The notes under the pieces: model-generated | Database searches by the model: none | The model's input: only the letters and a program-made list of their open reading frames with translations | What the model was told of the DNA's origin: nothing | NCBI RefSeq assembly: GCF_023101765.2 | Contig: NC_064229.1 | Span: 9,152,473 to 9,216,472, forward strand | Source of the DNA: Spodoptera frugiperda | Taxonomy: Eukaryota > Arthropoda > Insecta > Lepidoptera > Noctuidae | DNA: 64,000 nt | Reading direction: 5' to 3' | Shown here: positions 46,238-56,335 of the stretch, piece by piece | How positions within the stretch are numbered: position 1 is the first letter of the stretch | Layout: each line of letters starts with the position of its first letter | Translations under genes and position numbers: made by a program

Positions 46238-46239
46238 TA
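46235..46239 (-). promoter_or_regulatory. TAATG stop-start overlap joining ORF1 and ORF2
   Basis: The ORF1 stop TAA and the ORF2 start ATG share one A. In the related SART1 element of silkworm a UAAUG of this kind supports termination-reinitiation translation of ORF2; here the same use is inferred. Confidence 0.7.
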
Positions 46240-48363
46240 ATGGCAATCCATTACAACCTCCTCCCTGGCGGCATTACAGCCGGCGCTGACCGCGGCGGCG
46301 GTGGCAGTGGCGACTGTCACAGTGGCGGCGGTGGAAACGACGGGGGCGGCGGAGGGCCTGCCCTTGCCCCTGGGTTTGGTAGGCGGGGAGCAGGCCTTGC
46401 TCCCGGCCCGGTGATTGGCCGGCTTGCCAGCCGCCGCACATGCGTCGCAGTGCAGCGGGCCAGTGCACGTACCGGCCTTGTGACCGGGCTGACCGCAGCG
46501 GAAGCAGCGGTCACTGCGGTCAACCTCCGAGGTGCATTTAACGCTTACGTGGTGGCCCACGTGGCAGCGGTAGCACCTCAGAGGCCGGACCTCGAGCAGC
46601 TTAACCTGCGCCGAGACCCAACCTACCAGGAGCCTTTTGCCCTCCTTAATTTTTTTGGCCGCTGTGACGGGGCAACTCACGACCACCGTTCGCAGACCCG
46701 AGTTGTCCGGACGGATGGTGCCTGCTTTGACTTGATCAGCAGGGCACCCTCCTGTCCTGGCGACAGCGGCCACCACCTCATGCTCCGTCACGGAGTCGTC
46801 CAGGCCCATTATTCGCAGATCCAAGCACTTAGTGGGCCTGGACACGCGAACCTCGTCCGCACCGAGACACGCCCGAAGCCTTTCGGCTAAGGCGTCAGCG
46901 GACGGGCCGCTGGTTGCGCCGGGGACCTCCAATAAACGGGCTCCTGTAGCGGTCGCTTTAATAGCGAACCCGTTAGGGGCCCCGAACTCCGCGGGAGTCA
47001 CCGCCCCCTTCAATTTGGCGAGGACGTCGCCATATGTCATGCCCCTTTTCACCGCATCGGGCTGTAATGTAATCACTACAGCCGCGGTTTTGGGGGCGAG
47101 AAGCAAGGCCGCAGCGCGCTTCTCTTTGCGCTGCTGCTGCCGCCGCTGCCGCTGCGCTTTCTTGCGGCGCTTTCTTGCTTCTTTGGCGACTCTCCTCGCC
47201 TCGCCGACGACCTGCCATTCACTGCCGTCTGGGCCCCTTGCTGTCGGGGTAGGCGCACCTGTGGCTAGGGCTTCAGCCTGCTGAACCGCAGCACCCCTTC
47301 TCCTTCTTTTGCGTCCTGAAGACGCGTTCGCCGCCGGCACAGCTGGTGCCTGCACCGCTGGGGGTGCTGGGGTCCTCGTTGGAGGAGCCGCTCGTGGCCT
47401 CGCCACCGTTTGAGCACCGCAGCCAGTCTGACCAGAGGAGGTCGAGGACCTGGCCGCAACAGCCGCGTATGACCTCGAGGTCGCTAAGCTCGAGGCCGCT
47501 AGCGAGGGACGAAGGAGTCTGCCCTCCAGCACATTAAAACGCTGCTGGAAAGCAGCCATCTCCCTGCGCATCAGACCGAGCATATCGGGCTCCGCCGAGG
47601 GTTGAGGATGGCTTCCTCGACAAGCGGCTAGCTCAGCCTTGGTAGACCGGAGTTCGGTCTCCAGAGCCGCGTTGGAGGCGGATAAGCGCGCCAGCTCCTG
47701 CCGCATTTCGGCCAGCTCGTGGTGCACTTTTCCCGCTGAGGGGACTCTGCACACATCAAAGACCGCCGCCATTATTTCAGCCTCCATCGACTTTATCTGA
47801 GCGGCTTTGGTAGACTGGGATTTCTTCCCAGCTACCTGGCGGAGCGCTTCTCTGACGGTTTGGCGCAGCGTCCCAGTGCCGCGCTTGCCTTCGATACCGT
47901 CAGCGTCTGAGACCTCCTTTATAGAGGAGTCTGAGTGAGCGCCACTTCTCAGGGCATCCTCCGCGGCCAGACGCTTAGCCGGCTTGGACCGCGCAGTGGC
48001 TGACAGCCTCTTGGCCCTTCCCCTGCCTCTACCCCGCGCAGTCGTGGGGATTTTAGGAGGGGCCGGGGCCTCCTGCGTGTTGGAGGACGAGGACAGTCCT
48101 CGAACCTCCTCCGTCCTGGGACGCTTGAAGCTCGACCTTGTCTGGCGCATTGATATGACGCTCACGCCAGACACAGATGAGGAGTCGGACTCCGAGTCCG
48201 ACCCCTTCCGACTTGGGGCCCGTGTGTGGGACTTGCCGGACGAGACCAGCGCCTCCCCACGGGCACCAGAGCCACTGGGGCTCTCTGCCACAACAACTGG
48301 AGGCGAGCGAAGCTCGCCTACCTTCTCCTCCTCTGGTGATTTATTTAATTTAACTTTCTGCAT
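46237..48363 (-). CDS. LINE ORF1, gag-like RNA-binding protein with three CCHC knuckles
   Basis: 708-residue intact frame starting with ATG (MQKVKLNKSPEEEKVGEL). The N-terminal half is Ser/Arg/Lys-rich and low complexity (acidic-serine run SDSESDSSSVSGVSVIS near 55-71). A helical region around 190-250 (AEMRQELARLSASNAALETE) looks like a short coiled coil. A basic Arg/Lys/Gln run lies near 390-415. Three zinc knuckles close the protein: CYRCHVGHHVSVKC (597-610), CFRCGQPGHKAGTC (620-633) and a variant C-x2-C-x8-H-x6-C at 639-658. Role by family knowledge: binds element RNA to form the ribonucleoprotein. The stop overlaps the ORF2 start. Confidence 0.88.
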   Translation of the reverse strand: MQKVKLNKSPEEEKVGELRSPPVVVAESPSGSGARGEALVSSGKSHTRAPSRKGSDSESDSSSVSGVSVISMRQTRSSFKRPRTEEVRGLSSSSNTQEAPAPPKIPTTARGRGRGRAKRLSATARSKPAKRLAAEDALRSGAHSDSSIKEVSDADGIEGKRGTGTLRQTVREALRQVAGKKSQSTKAAQIKSMEAEIMAAVFDVCRVPSAGKVHHELAEMRQELARLSASNAALETELRSTKAELAACRGSHPQPSAEPDMLGLMRREMAAFQQRFNVLEGRLLRPSLAASSLATSRSYAAVAARSSTSSGQTGCGAQTVARPRAAPPTRTPAPPAVQAPAVPAANASSGRKRRRRGAAVQQAEALATGAPTPTARGPDGSEWQVVGEARRVAKEARKRRKKAQRQRRQQQRKEKRAAALLLAPKTAAVVITLQPDAVKRGMTYGDVLAKLKGAVTPAEFGAPNGFAIKATATGARLLEVPGATSGPSADALAERLRACLGADEVRVSRPTKCLDLRIMGLDDSVTEHEVVAAVARTGGCPADQVKAGTIRPDNSGLRTVVVSCPVTAAKKIKEGKRLLVGWVSAQVKLLEVRPLRCYRCHVGHHVSVKCTSEVDRSDRCFRCGQPGHKAGTCTGPLHCDACAAAGKPANHRAGSKACSPPTKPRGKGRPSAAPVVSTAATVTVATATAAAVSAGCNAAREEVVMDCH

Positions 48364-48968
48364 TCAGTTCCCACGAGTGTGGGGGAAATATTCAGTCCAC
48401 CCAGGCAGTGCCCCCTGTACCTGGGTAAGTGTATATTTGTATCCCAACTAGAGGGTCCACCGGTCCCCTAGCTGGGGGTGCGCTCGAGACTGACACTACT
48501 CCTCAGCCACGCATACCCTCGCCGCGCACCAGAACTTGGTATTGGAGGAATTTTTTATAGAGGTTAACTTCCTCGCGGTCCGGGCGATCAAGCCAAGACC
48601 CTCGTCCCGTTCAGAGTCATAAAACATGACCATGACCTCTTCCCGGATTACGATATCAACGGTTGCAATCGAGGACAACTTGTGCCCCGATGCTGCTCGT
48701 TGGCAGGGTGAGTGCACAACGAGCACCGTCCTTGCCTCTCCGCCACGCTCTCTGCTAGGTTCAGAGAGACGTGCGGAGTGACGCCCCTCGGAGGCGCAGG
48801 CCATGTGTCAGCACAAAGCCCGCCGCCCCCAGAACCCATCTCGGGTTCTTCCACCCCGTCCAAAAGTTCGCTACAGGCAATAGCCTCTCCAACCCTATCA
48901 CCCCCGTTAGGGGGACTATCGCCTGTACCCAGGGTGCACCGCGGGGAGGTCTTTTGGCACCGCACCCC
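48364..48968 (-). other. LINE 5' UTR / promoter region
   Basis: About 605 bp between the insertion boundary (sense start GGGTGCGGTGCC) and the ORF1 ATG. It contains no convincing conserved frame. R1-clade elements carry an internal promoter here; no motif was assigned. Confidence 0.6.
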
Positions 48969-48985
48969 AACGGTCACAAACTCTT
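48969..48985. repeat. Target-site duplication of the LINE, right copy
   Basis: AACGGTCACAAACTCTT, identical to 43608-43624 over all 17 positions. Confidence 0.9.
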
Positions 48986-50080
48986 GAGGTAACGTTGTTG
49001 TCATGTAAAATTATCGTTTTACAAACTTCTTAAACAGCAATATGACTACTCACCAGCCAATGTACTATTTGAATTTTATCAATAGTATATTATCTATATT
49101 CAAATCGATTTTACCAAATCCAATACCAAACATTTTTAATATAACAAGCAAACAAAATAAAAAAAAACTGGCAAATTTATAACAAAATATCAAAGAGAAT
49201 GAATCATGAACGTTCGCGATGTATTCACAGCGGGTAACGCCACGTGGTCGTATGATTAGTTCGCAAATTCTTTGCATTAGAAAATATCCAGTCTATAACC
49301 ACAAACATGCGATTTTCCACCTTAACAGTACACAAATAAAACACATTATACTCTATTTATAACTTAAAAACTTCAACTATCACTAGTTAAAGCAAAATGA
49401 AATTTATTATCTGAAAAGTAGGGATGAATTTCAAATGTAATGTAATGTGAAGGGTAGTAATCCACAGTTCACAATCGAATTAGTTGACCGCCCGTTGCTA
49501 TTGCTACTCAACACAATAGATTTCTTGAAAATTGGTCGTGTGTTGGTGCAATTACCCTAACAATAGTTTCCTGTTATATTTCTATAGCCTTTCGGAATTC
49601 TAGACTCATATAAATAAAATTGGAATGTCTGTTTGTGGTATTGAAATAAACGCTTTTTACTACATGTATATGAATATACATACGATACATATATCAAAAT
49701 AATATTTTTTACAATTTTTGTCTGTTGGTTTGACTGTCTGTTCTCTAAAATGGCTTGTTTAATTTTGAGAGAATTTTACATTTTAATTCCATGTTGTTAT
49801 CAAACCCGTATCTAATGAATGAATACTAATATAGGAATGATTAATAGCCATACAAGTCAATTTTATTAGCGCAGTCAATCATTTACAATATGTTCAAATG
49901 ACTTCCATACCGACATTAATTGCAATGTTCAATAGAATCTCAAGGACTAGCCTAAGTTTTATTGGCATATTTGCTTTTGAAATATGTTAGGCATCGTATT
50001 TTAACATTGTATTATCATTAGGTCAGTAATCAGCATTCAAGTGGTGTAATATTTCGGAAAATATTTTATTGTCTTGAGGC
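48986..50080. other. No gene recognised
   Basis: AT-rich spacer between the LINE and the cathepsin gene; nothing interpretable. Confidence 0.5.
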
Positions 50081-50084
50081 CTAT

Positions 50085-50340
50085 TTTTTTGAAGTGAGAA
50101 AATCATCTAATGTCTTTTTTCACCTTGGGTGAGCCGAGATCCCTCTCGCCTGTTTGTTCGCGTGTTTTTTATCTCTCACGGGAGTGAAAAAAAACCAAAA
50201 GACATGGTAAATATCCCGTTTTAAGTTCCAATTCCAGTGTTAGTGACCATGTCAGTTAAAAAACTTATAATAACCACACCGTTCCTACTCCTGCTCTTCG
50301 AGCCGGAGTCCCGGTAACCCACTACTTAGGTAGTCCGTAG
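50085..50340 (-). mobile_element. R1-type LINE tail fragment interrupted by repeat D
   Basis: The outer parts (GAGAAAATCATCTAATGTCT at the left, CCACACCGTTCCTACTCCTG and AGCCGGAGTCCCGGTAACCC at the right) match the LINE tail. Between about 50155 and 50275 lies unrelated sequence including GGTAAATATCCCGTTTTAAG and CCAGTGTTAGTGACCATGTC, shared with 42836-42895 in reverse. Confidence 0.6.
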
Positions 50341-50640
50341 TCTGTCTTTAGGGTTAAGTAATCGCACTTCATACGCAGGCTTTCGTCAATATTCGATTGG
50401 AGTTTTAATTGTTTCTACGCAAGATGCAAGCATTTTTTTTGCAATCGTCATGTGTTTGTCAATTGACAAAAGCGTGCGTGAGTGCATAAAAAAGAAATAA
50501 TTAAAAATTATATAAAAATAAAATAAAATATATAACAACATTTATTTCATTTTACCTCTTAGGACACTTATTTAAAAACGAAAGGAACTTCATTCGTTCG
50601 TTCGTCAAATCGGGTGACCCACATGTGATACCTCATTTTT

Positions 50641-50646
50641 TTTATT
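50641..50646 (-). promoter_or_regulatory. AATAAA polyadenylation signal of the cathepsin B-like gene
   Basis: Minus-strand AATAAA about 55 nt past the stop codon, followed by a run of A. Confidence 0.6.
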
Positions 50647-50700
50647 AACAATTCTGTTTACATTGAAAAATAAGACAGATCTTTACAAAGAAATACTACA

Positions 50701-51627
50701 TCAATTCTTAGCGAAGGGACTCACTATGAAAACGTCAAATTCAACCTTACTCTGATTCATTTTAAGTCTAAACAGTCCTTGTTCTCCCCACGTCTTTCCC
50801 CAACTGTTGGCAACTAACCAGTATCTTACTCCATTTTCCTCACCGTAGCCAATCACCCGAACAGTGATATGACCATCAAGCAGACCATACTTATGTTCAT
50901 ATATCCCTCTATGATAATTATAAAAGTCCTCATAAACAGCAAAACCAGTTATAACCGGTCCATTCTTCACTAAGTCACCTTTCATGGCATAGTTTCTGAA
51001 TATATAATTATATAAATCATCACCGTAATGTTTGTCTTTAAAATAGTCCGTATCATTGTTTACACAATAAGGCATACACAGATTCTGTTTGAGTTCATGT
51101 ATGTTGTATGGCTTACATTTTTGGGTAACTAGTCCATACTGCTTCCAATAGCTTAATGCGTAAAATGATTCTCCTTCTCCGTCACATATTCCTTTGTGGT
51201 AACACGCGAAGTCTTGTTGAGAAAGTCTCACGTGAATGTTCTTTTGAATGCATGTCCTGTCTGATAGTACTGAGCTTAGTCCAAAGGCTAAGCTGGATTT
51301 ACAATCTCCTTGGTCATAGACGTCCTTTATAGATTCACATTGGGGCCAGTGCTCTCTAGCGTCGAAGGCTTCAGGCAATTCTAAACCTTTAAACTCAGGG
51401 GTATAGATTGGAATTCCTTTAACAGAATCGGTGTAATTAAATTGTGCATTGGGCTTATACCTTTCACGAATGTTGTCGTATTCAGTCATTTTCCAAGAGA
51501 AGTTCTGTTCATTGAAGTATTTGATGAAGGATGATCTTGGCATGGTGAGGTACTTTTCGTGCAAATCTGGGTCAAAGTCAGCCACAGCCCATTTGGCTAT
51601 CGTCACAAGTAATAGTACACCCAACAT
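50701..51627 (-). CDS. Cathepsin B-like papain-fold protein, catalytic Cys replaced by Ser, intronless
   Basis: 308-residue single-exon frame; the start is the ATG at 51627 (MLGVLLLVTIAKWAVA), since the open frame 4 codons further has only GTG. Order: signal peptide (1-16), propeptide with SSFIKYFNEQNFSWK (32-46), mature papain-like domain from about LPEAFDAREHWPQC (84). The oxyanion Gln106 is present in QGDCKSSLAF, but the catalytic Cys of QGSCGSCWAF is Ser112 and the next Trp is Leu113. His253 (DGHITVRVIGYG) and Asn274 (YWLVANSWG) are kept. The occluding-loop HH segment typical of cathepsin B is absent; the loop is short (KPYNIHELKQNLCMPYC). It is therefore probably an inactive secreted homologue, or a weak enzyme, with a binding or regulatory role unknown. 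The rest of the fold cysteines are largely kept and the frame is clean, so it is under constraint or young. The lack of introns suggests a retrocopy. Confidence 0.9.
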   Translation of the reverse strand: MLGVLLLVTIAKWAVADFDPDLHEKYLTMPRSSFIKYFNEQNFSWKMTEYDNIRERYKPNAQFNYTDSVKGIPIYTPEFKGLELPEAFDAREHWPQCESIKDVYDQGDCKSSLAFGLSSVLSDRTCIQKNIHVRLSQQDFACYHKGICDGEGESFYALSYWKQYGLVTQKCKPYNIHELKQNLCMPYCVNNDTDYFKDKHYGDDLYNYIFRNYAMKGDLVKNGPVITGFAVYEDFYNYHRGIYEHKYGLLDGHITVRVIGYGEENGVRYWLVANSWGKTWGEQGLFRLKMNQSKVEFDVFIVSPFAKN

Positions 51628-51669
51628 GATTGTAGTCACTTAGAATGTTGCAGTAATATATTGTTTGCA

Positions 51670-51677
51670 TATTTATA
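51670..51677 (-). promoter_or_regulatory. TATA box of the cathepsin B-like gene
   Basis: TATAAATA on the minus strand, about 43 bp before the ATG. This predicts a 5' UTR of only some 10-15 nt, in keeping with a strongly, tissue-specifically expressed secreted protein gene. A promoter at this spot argues against a dead retrocopy. Confidence 0.55.
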
Positions 51678-51854
51678 CTTTATTTCATTTTAAATATGAC
51701 CGTTATGGTGTGATTTATGAATGGTGATAAAATAGTTTGAGTGCTTAAAATATTCAAGAAAAATGTATTGATAAAAATAAATGTTGTATTGTTGAAGAAT
51801 GCGGATATCAATTGTTGTTTTAATGAGGTTTGACCCTGATCGAAGTACAAACAA

Positions 51855-51937
51855 CAAATACAAATGGTGTAAAGTAGACGTGATATTATACATGTGCACC
51901 TTAAACCCTTCAGGGATTAAAAGCGCTTCTTCGTACG
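51855..51937 (+). mobile_element. SINE-B body fragment, decayed
   Basis: ATACAAATGGTGTAAAGTAG, ATGTGCACCTTAAACCCTTC and AGGGATTAAAAG follow the SINE-B order. Short and diverged. Confidence 0.45.
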
Positions 51938-52307
51938 TAGACATTAGGGTGTTGTGTGTGTATAAAAATAGTATTAAAAGTAGCTGTTAAAATGCGACGT
52001 ATTTTTGAGACTTGCCAATACGAAACCGATGAAATGTATTCACATTTGGAAATGACTTATAAAATAACGTGTTAAACAGTTATAGCGCGTAAAACTATAT
52101 CCTAACTGAACCATGTTATTGCCGCTAACGGTTTACGGTTAACTGTGCGAAAATTTAATGGTTACACGTGAATGGGTTTGATATTACGACCCGAACCGTT
52201 TATGTCTGTTGTAGATTCTTGTGTTAGTGGAGATATGGATAGTCAAATGTCCTTTGCATAAAGGAGTTTGGTTTATACTTTGGTAACACACTTGTATTAC
52301 TGGTGGT

Positions 52308-52470
52308 CTTTTTTTTAAGGGGGTAAAATCATCCCATGGCTTCTCCCGCCTTGGGTGAGGCGAGAGGAAGTGTCAGACTCTTACTGACTAAAAACCACCA
52401 CCTTGCTTCTCCTGCTTTGAGCCGGAGCCCCGGTAACATTTTATGTTGACCGGAACTCCGGTGGGTGGTC
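52308..52470 (-). mobile_element. R1-type LINE tail fragment
   Basis: GGGGGTAAAATCATCCCATG, TTGGGTGAGGCGAGAGGAAG, TTACTGACTAAAAACCACCA and GAGCCGGAGCCCCGGTAAC. It is followed by a second GACCGGAACTCCGG stretch and a family B fragment. Confidence 0.7.
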
Positions 52471-52479
52471 CTCTGGAAT

Positions 52480-52545
52480 TGCGGGTGTCCATGGGCGGCA
52501 CCGATTGCTTACCGTCATGAGTTCTATCTGCTCCGTTTGCCAAGC
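52480..52545 (-). repeat. Interspersed repeat family B fragment
   Basis: GGTGTCCATGGGCGGCACCG and ATTGCTTACCGTCATGAG. Confidence 0.5.
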
Positions 52546-53475
52546 TGTTTTAGATTTCACAATTAATTAATGTTGTTTATGTTTTGTGTATATTCTGGTT
52601 ATTGTATAGTCTATCTAATCTACCTAGCATGGAGATTGCAGCAAATCCCGCGATTGTAGAGGAGAAAGCCCATAGATCCGCTGCAGTGGATTGTCAAGGA
52701 TTTATTTATTTATTTATTTATTGGATTGTTGATATAAGCGATTTTATTAAAATGAAACTAAAGTGGGAGAAGAAAATCATTAACCAAACGAAGTTTAAAT
52801 CACATTAGTATCGAAATACAATTTCGTATTACATTCTGAAACTTTGTGAGCAAAGAAATGGTATATTCCAAGTCGTATATCGTGAAAGTTGTCGAAGCGA
52901 GTTAGTAAAAGGCGACGAAATGCATATGAGTCATAAATCATACATTGCACATACACTCTGCGACTCCATCGGTTCTTATACAACTAAAGCTATACAACCA
53001 GTTTATCTTGATCTCGCCTTATGTAATTTTTTCGTACATTCGACGGTCAGGTAATACTGGTTTTGTATAGCTGGATGTAGTCATGTATACCTACAATTTT
53101 AGAGACAGGTTTTAACTTGTGAAGACGTGGATGTTTTTGCTAAGGAAAATTTTGGAGGTGGTATTTTAAATTAGTATTTTGACTTGTGGAAGGATTGGCC
53201 ACAGAAAACTCTACGAAGAAATGAGTGGAAGGAAGGTAGGGAGGCCTTTGTCCTGCAGTGGGACGACTATGGCTGAAAATAAAATAAATAAATAATTTTG
53301 CCTTGAGTACGGTACCTATGTTGTTAGATCAGTGTTCGTGAGATTGACCATGTTGCAGTGTTGTGATCAGACATAAGTGGTGAAGAAAGTCTTAGACTTT
53401 TAACTGTTTTGATTTGTTATGCAAGTCACGTAAGATGAATTCAGACATAAATAAAGTTTAACATACATTTATAAA
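52546..53475. other. No gene recognised; LINE relic
   Basis: A (TTTA)n tract at 52701-52722 and, at 53180-53295, an RTE-like 3' end (GGAAGGTAGGGAGGCCTTTG, TCCTGCAGTGGGACG). No exon seen. Confidence 0.5.
52701..52722. repeat. (TTTA)n microsatellite
   Basis: Five and a half tandem TTTA units. Confidence 0.8.
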
Positions 53476-53657
53476 AACACACTAGGATTTCTCCTGTGTC
53501 GTGGTTGCGTTTACAAATGCAATTTCACATGCACATGACACCCAGACCCGAAACAACAATTTGTGGATCACACAAAGAATTGTTCCGTGCGGGAATCGAA
53601 CCCGCTACACGTTGCACGGCAGCCAGTTGCCCAGCTACCGCGCCAACCGTGCAGTCA
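53476..53657 (-). mobile_element. SINE-A copy, well preserved
   Basis: CACACTAGGATTTCTCCTGT, ACACCCAGACCCGAAACAAC, TTTGTGGATCACACAAAGAA, CGGGAATCGAACCCGCTACA and GCCCAGCTACCGCGCCAACC. This is the best reference copy for the head and box B. Confidence 0.85.
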
Positions 53658-54715
53658 AGGCAGGCAGTATTACTATCATAATTTAATTGTAGCTCCTCCA
53701 AACATTTCATAGCTTATCGAAATAAGGAAATGCAAAAGTCGGATACCGTACGTCGGGAACTTGCGACATTAATATACTCAGACTATCCATGGCACGGAAC
53801 TTGGAACTCATAGGATTTAATATTGTTTATGACACATTTGTTTTACGCGCATGTTTATATAAAACTTTCTGAAAGCATTATACGGAGTTCCCTTTTGAAT
53901 TTAATGCAAATTTTCTCTTATTTTACGTATTTTTCCTGGCACTATTTACGATTGTTAGAGTGAGTTTTTATTCTATAATAAACCAAGTGTTTTCACCTAA
54001 GAATATGGATGTAGAGTTTTTGAAATGCTACCAAAGAGTTTGTCTGTCTGTGAACACGACTTATGTAATTTAAGGAACTCACTAGTAATGTAAAAGATTT
54101 AAGATTTTGGTAATTCTACAACATTATAGTATACTTTTGAAGGAGCATGCAATGATATTTTAAACATTTTTAGCATTCTTTAATGATCACATATGTGTCG
54201 TAGCCAAAGTCTAGGTCAAAGTCAAAATTATTTATTTCAAATAGACCATGAAGGCACTTTTGAACGTAAGCAAATGTAATAATATTAAAAATGTCTGTCT
54301 GTCGATTAGTCGTCTAATGAAGCTATTTGTTCGTTCGTTCAAAAGTGTACATTGCCAACTTGCGTAATCAACCAATCAATTAACTGTCTAGCTTCTTTAC
54401 TAAATAGCTTCAACTAATTTTCAGTTTCTTATGTCGGAATACTCAAACGCTACTCAATTTTAAGACGCTCTCAAAACTAGTTCTGTCTAGCACGATATTT
54501 AAGTACAACTTAAAATTGAGTAGCATTTCAGTATTCGGGCGTTAATGACGTAAACAACTACATTTAGTATTATGTAAGTGTTTAGAAGTAAAAACTAACC
54601 AAACAGCTACTGGCCGTCCAAATAAACATTCAGAAAGCTAAGTAGCTGATGTAAAATACGAAAGGTATTAATAAAAGTTAGAAAGTGAAATACGATAGCT
54701 TTCGGATCTATTTTT
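53658..54715. other. No gene recognised
   Basis: AT-rich; the GTCAAAGTCAAAATTATTTA stretch near 54218 is a small dispersed repeat also seen at 3653. Nothing else. Confidence 0.5.
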
Positions 54716-54880
54716 TTTATTCCCAAAAGGGTAGGCAGAGGTGCACATTATGACACGTAATGCTACTGCGCAATATACGCCCACTTTTCATAATTTATGT
54801 TGTAAGTCCCATGTAATAGGTGGTGAGCTTATTGTCATATACCGGGCACATTTCCGGGCTTCGTGCTATTACTGAAAAGC
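54716..54880 (-). mobile_element. SINE-B copy lacking its head
   Basis: CCCAAAAGGGTAGGCAGAGG, TGCACATTATGACACGTAAT, CGCCCACTTTTCATAATTTA and GTCCCATGTAATAGG. Confidence 0.7.
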
Positions 54881-55339
54881 CGAAAACTCACTCAACGAGG
54901 CTTTCAAATCAAAATAAAGGTATTACATATTACAAACAGCCTAAAGCCAAAACGTTGGACAGACGACACACAAATAAAAATGGCGGACGAACCAATTATA
55001 AATTCCGCCTTCGGTCACAAAGACTAATATTTGTTTTGGATCAGTTTTACGCATCGTTTTGTAGGGACGTTTGCTTTCAAAGGGTTTAAACGATATATGG
55101 CTTTGACAAAAAAAAAAGCCTTGACAAAATGATAATCTAGAAAAGTCAGTAACACATTTATATTGTTGACTTGATTGTAGTCAAAAGTGACATTGAGTAG
55201 GTGGTGGTTTTCACGAAAATATTAATTATAAGTTCTCACATTCACAAAACATTTCGATGGGCTGCAACAAAGGATATCTTTAGTCTTCCGCTTAGTAGAA
55301 ATTTTAATAATTTCATCAGTAAATATACCTCTTGGTATT

Positions 55340-55490
55340 GTAATTTCGGAGCTACAGATTATAGTGAGTTACCACGGTTCTGGCTAGAAAATTGGAGTAG
55401 AAAAGAGGTGGTTTTTAGTCAGTAAGAGTTTGACACATGCCTCACCCAAGGCGGAAGAAGTCATTGGATGATTGCACCCCTTCAAGGTAT
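55340..55490 (+). mobile_element. R1-type LINE tail fragment, decayed
   Basis: GAGTTACCACGGTTCTGGCT, GTGGTTTTTAGTCAGTAAGA, CTCACCCAAGGCGGAAGAAG and TTGGATGATTGCACCCC. Confidence 0.65.
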
Positions 55491-56194
55491 TGTAATCATT
55501 TGCCAAGTATACTGGAACCAGGAAAAGTTCTATACCAACTTCAATGAACCCCTAAAAAACATGTTAAACATGATGTTACACGAAAAACATTTTATTTTTT
55601 ATTACTTTTTCTTATTCTCCACACAATTACACACGTCGATCAGATAGAAACAAATGAATCATTCCGTCCCAATTCGATTTGTGTACATCTTTCTTCTGCT
55701 AATGTTTTATTCAGTCGCCGACGGTAAATAAGTTTAGTTTCGGACAAAACATTCCCATGTGACATAGATACAAAAATTTCACCAACATAAGTAAACATCC
55801 CCTATTTTAGATTGCAACCTTGTGGTATATGAAATAGGGGTGATTTTACTCGCAAATTTATTGTGGTATGGCTATTCTTTGTGGGGGAAATGGGCTATCC
55901 GTCAAAGTCGGTTTTATTTATCGTTTTAGTTGAATTTTATCGAACTAATAGCCCCTGAGATAAATTTACGATTGGCAACGGAATTGTACGGTGAAAAGGG
56001 TTCGAGACGTCTTTACTGTGTGTTTGCGAGCACTTACACAATATCTTACATTCTCGTTTATCTTATTGGTTTACTTTTTTAGTTGAAGATATTGCCCGCG
56101 GGTTTGGTTGTGTTCAAAAAGATTTTGTTTGTTTGATCTTCTTTCGTTGCTAACCCAAATATGTAGTGTTTAACTGTATATACAAAAGTTAGTT
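55491..56194. other. No gene recognised
   Basis: AT-rich spacer without supported features. Confidence 0.5.
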
Positions 56195-56335
56195 TTTAGT
56201 TTTTTTTTTTTACTTCTTTGAGAGGGAGTGCCAGACTCTTATTAGCTAACAACCACACCGTTCCTACTCCTGCTTTTCGAGCCAGAGCCCTGGTGACCCG
56301 CTGGGCAGTCCGCAGCTCCGGATCAAGCACTACAA
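56195..56335 (-). mobile_element. R1-type LINE tail fragment
   Basis: GAGAGGGAGTGCCAGACTCT, ACAACCACACCGTTCCTACT and GGCAGTCCGCAGCTCCGGAT. Truncated at GATCCGGAGC like the copies at 14076, 29375 and 37165. Confidence 0.75.

Larger units (their letters stand above)
43625..48968 (-). mobile_element. R1-clade non-LTR retrotransposon, 5344 bp, internally deleted
   Basis: Complete insertion on the minus strand between perfect 17-bp direct repeats. Order in sense direction: 5' UTR (48968-48364), ORF1 gag-like protein, TAATG junction, ORF2 with apurinic-type endonuclease, a deletion, reverse transcriptase and C-terminal zinc knuckle, 3' UTR (43934-43646) and a poly-A tract (T-rich at 43622-43645). 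R1-clade affiliation rests on three CCHC knuckles in ORF1, the LQANINHC endonuclease start and the C-terminal CCHC in ORF2. It is GC-rich against an AT-rich host. It is not in rDNA or TTAGG telomere repeats, so it is a dispersed member and not R1, TRAS or SART themselves. Confidence 0.9.

Noticed and set aside
44323..48451. Several long open frames on the plus strand of the LINE (for example 44323-44640, 46228-46890, 46832-47284, 47984-48451)
   Set aside because: They are shadows produced by the high GC content of ORF1 and ORF2 on the other strand; none has domain features.
43625..48968. Telomeric TRAS/SART or rDNA R1 insertion
   Set aside because: No TTAGG repeats and no 28S rDNA flank; the target duplication lies in ordinary repeat sequence.
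50701..51627. Baculovirus-type cathepsin (v-cath) captured from a virus
   Set aside because: The protein follows the cathepsin B plan (propeptide, LPEAFDAREHWP start, loop region), not the cathepsin L plan of the viral enzymes.
23607..53710. Similar short proteins around 23607-23896, 27610-27940 and 53496-53710
   Set aside because: They are translations of SINE-A copies.
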